From: Staphylotrichum longicolle
Lineage: Eukaryota; Ascomycota; Sordariomycetes; Sordariales; Chaetomiaceae
Assembly (NCBI GenBank): GCA_019096155.1
Contig: JAHCVI010000001.1
Location: forward strand, 3,844,001 to 3,908,000
Direction of reading: 5' to 3'
Length of the DNA stretch: 64,000 nucleotides
Shown one piece after another: positions 63,404-64,000 of this stretch (positions within the stretch are counted from its first letter, which is position 1; each line of letters starts with the position of its first letter). The notes beneath the pieces are model-generated. The model was given only the letters and a program-made list of their open reading frames with translations, searched no databases and was not told where the DNA came from. Position numbers and translations under genes: made by a program.

Positions 63404-63701
63404 CTAGACCCGAGCTGGTGGACGCTGACTGCTTATCACGCCGCAAGTGCCATTTGCGCAGCAGTCAGGCCCTTTGCAACGATTTTCGGTGCATTCCTGT
63501 GCCCAAGCAATGGTTAACGAGTGCTGTTCGTGGCCTGGAGGCACCCAGAAACGTGCGCGCGAATGTGCTCAAGAGTCAGGGAACGGAACGGGGACTTACA
63601 CAGAGATCCCGCTCTCTGAGTTTTTCAAGCGTCATCTCGGGCGCGGCAGCAACCAGCACCACGAGCACAAAGATCAACAGAGCACTGAGGCGGAAGTGCA
63701 T
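63404..63701 (-). CDS. small cysteine-rich secreted protein, effector-like, 64 residues
   Basis: Exon 1 (63701-63600) codes a strong signal peptide (MHFRLSALLIFVLVVLVAAA) and a charged stretch ending in Cys34. A GTAAGT donor follows directly, and a GCACAG acceptor ends the 103-bp intron at 63497, with a GTTAAC branch-like site 20 bp before it. Exon 2 (63496-63404) continues in frame to TAG. The mature ~44 residues hold six cysteines, at 34, 36, 41, 46, 47 and 52, i.e. C-x-C-x4-C-x4-CC-x4-C, enough for three disulfides. No family is recognised. Size, signal peptide and cysteine density are those of fungal effector or antimicrobial-type peptides; that role is inferred. Neither exon is long enough to stand out alone. 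Confidence 0.6.
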
Positions 63702-64000
63702 TGTCGTGGTGCTCAAGTGGTTTGGCTTTCAAGTGGGAGGGCAGTGGTTTGGAAGATATTGGGTGTTTGGTGCGTGGTGTTCCGTAGTAAGCGACAGGTC
63801 CAAGTGTTGATGGAACTCTGGCCCAAAAAGGTACGGGATGCAAATGGTAATGGCTTCCTGTTTTGGTTCTACTTCCTGCCAGGAACCAGTGTTCAGACGG
63901 CGGCGGCTGCCATCTCATCTCGAAGCAGGCCAGGAACTGGGCGGCCAGGCACACCCGTCGGGTCGACCAGTTAGGAGCCCGCAAATCGGCCGTCTTGCTC
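63702..64000. other. right window edge, upstream of the small secreted protein gene
   Basis: Presumed promoter of the minus-strand small gene. Open frames crossing it are antisense or shifted copies without protein character. Confidence 0.4.

Noticed and set aside
1..64000. CRISPR arrays, bacterial operons, rRNA genes
   Set aside because: Introns, HET/Zn2Cys6 families and codon use are fungal. No regularly spaced repeats or rRNA-like sequence were seen.

Overview
The window reads as nuclear DNA of a filamentous ascomycete, most likely a Sordariomycete. Genes sit on both strands and are split by short GT-AG introns (about 50-125 bp). The content is typical of such fungi: HET-domain proteins, Zn2Cys6 regulators, a PTH11/rhodopsin-like membrane protein, secreted plant-cell-wall hydrolases and a Fot1/pogo-type transposon. 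Exon boundaries below were read by hand from splice sites and reading frame.

Left part (0-24.6 kb). A possible gene end at the edge and a small unknown ORF are followed by a secreted HExxH metalloprotease-like gene (1.3-2.6 kb, minus). Next come a GH12 endoglucanase (5.2 kb) and a GH51 arabinofuranosidase (7.0 kb), then an NmrA-like oxidoreductase, a seven-TM rhodopsin-fold protein, a large TPR-HET fusion (15.3-19.2 kb), a Zn2Cys6 regulator, a secreted SGNH-like hydrolase and a second Zn2Cys6 regulator of the xylanolytic-activator type.

Middle (25-45.4 kb). A 1008-residue fungal protein with a DUF6604-like N-terminus is followed by a divergent pair, an MFS sugar transporter and a GH78 alpha-L-rhamnosidase. 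A 1.86-kb Fot1-like element with 44-bp inverted repeats carries a frame-broken transposase. A secreted GH5 exo-1,3-beta-glucanase, a minus-strand NLR-like protein (fungal STAND N-terminal domain, coiled coil, ankyrins) and a Myb/SANT protein complete this part.

Right part (46-64 kb). Here lie an ATP adenylyltransferase, an alpha/beta hydrolase, a tRNA-Leu-derived repeat cluster, an Hsp20/Hsp30 gene with a perfect heat-shock element upstream, an F-box-like protein, a hypothetical protein, a HET protein, a divergent pair of related secreted proteins, a conserved fungal protein with an in-frame stop, a kinase-like protein, and a two-exon cysteine-rich small secreted protein near the edge.

Two themes stand out. 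One is plant polysaccharide use: GH12, GH51, GH78, GH5, an SGNH esterase candidate, a sugar transporter and an XlnR-type regulator. The other is recognition or conflict: TPR-HET, HET, a STAND-ankyrin protein and an effector-like peptide. Several conserved genes change frame by what look like single-base deletions, which suggests consensus errors in this assembly as well as, or instead of, true decay.
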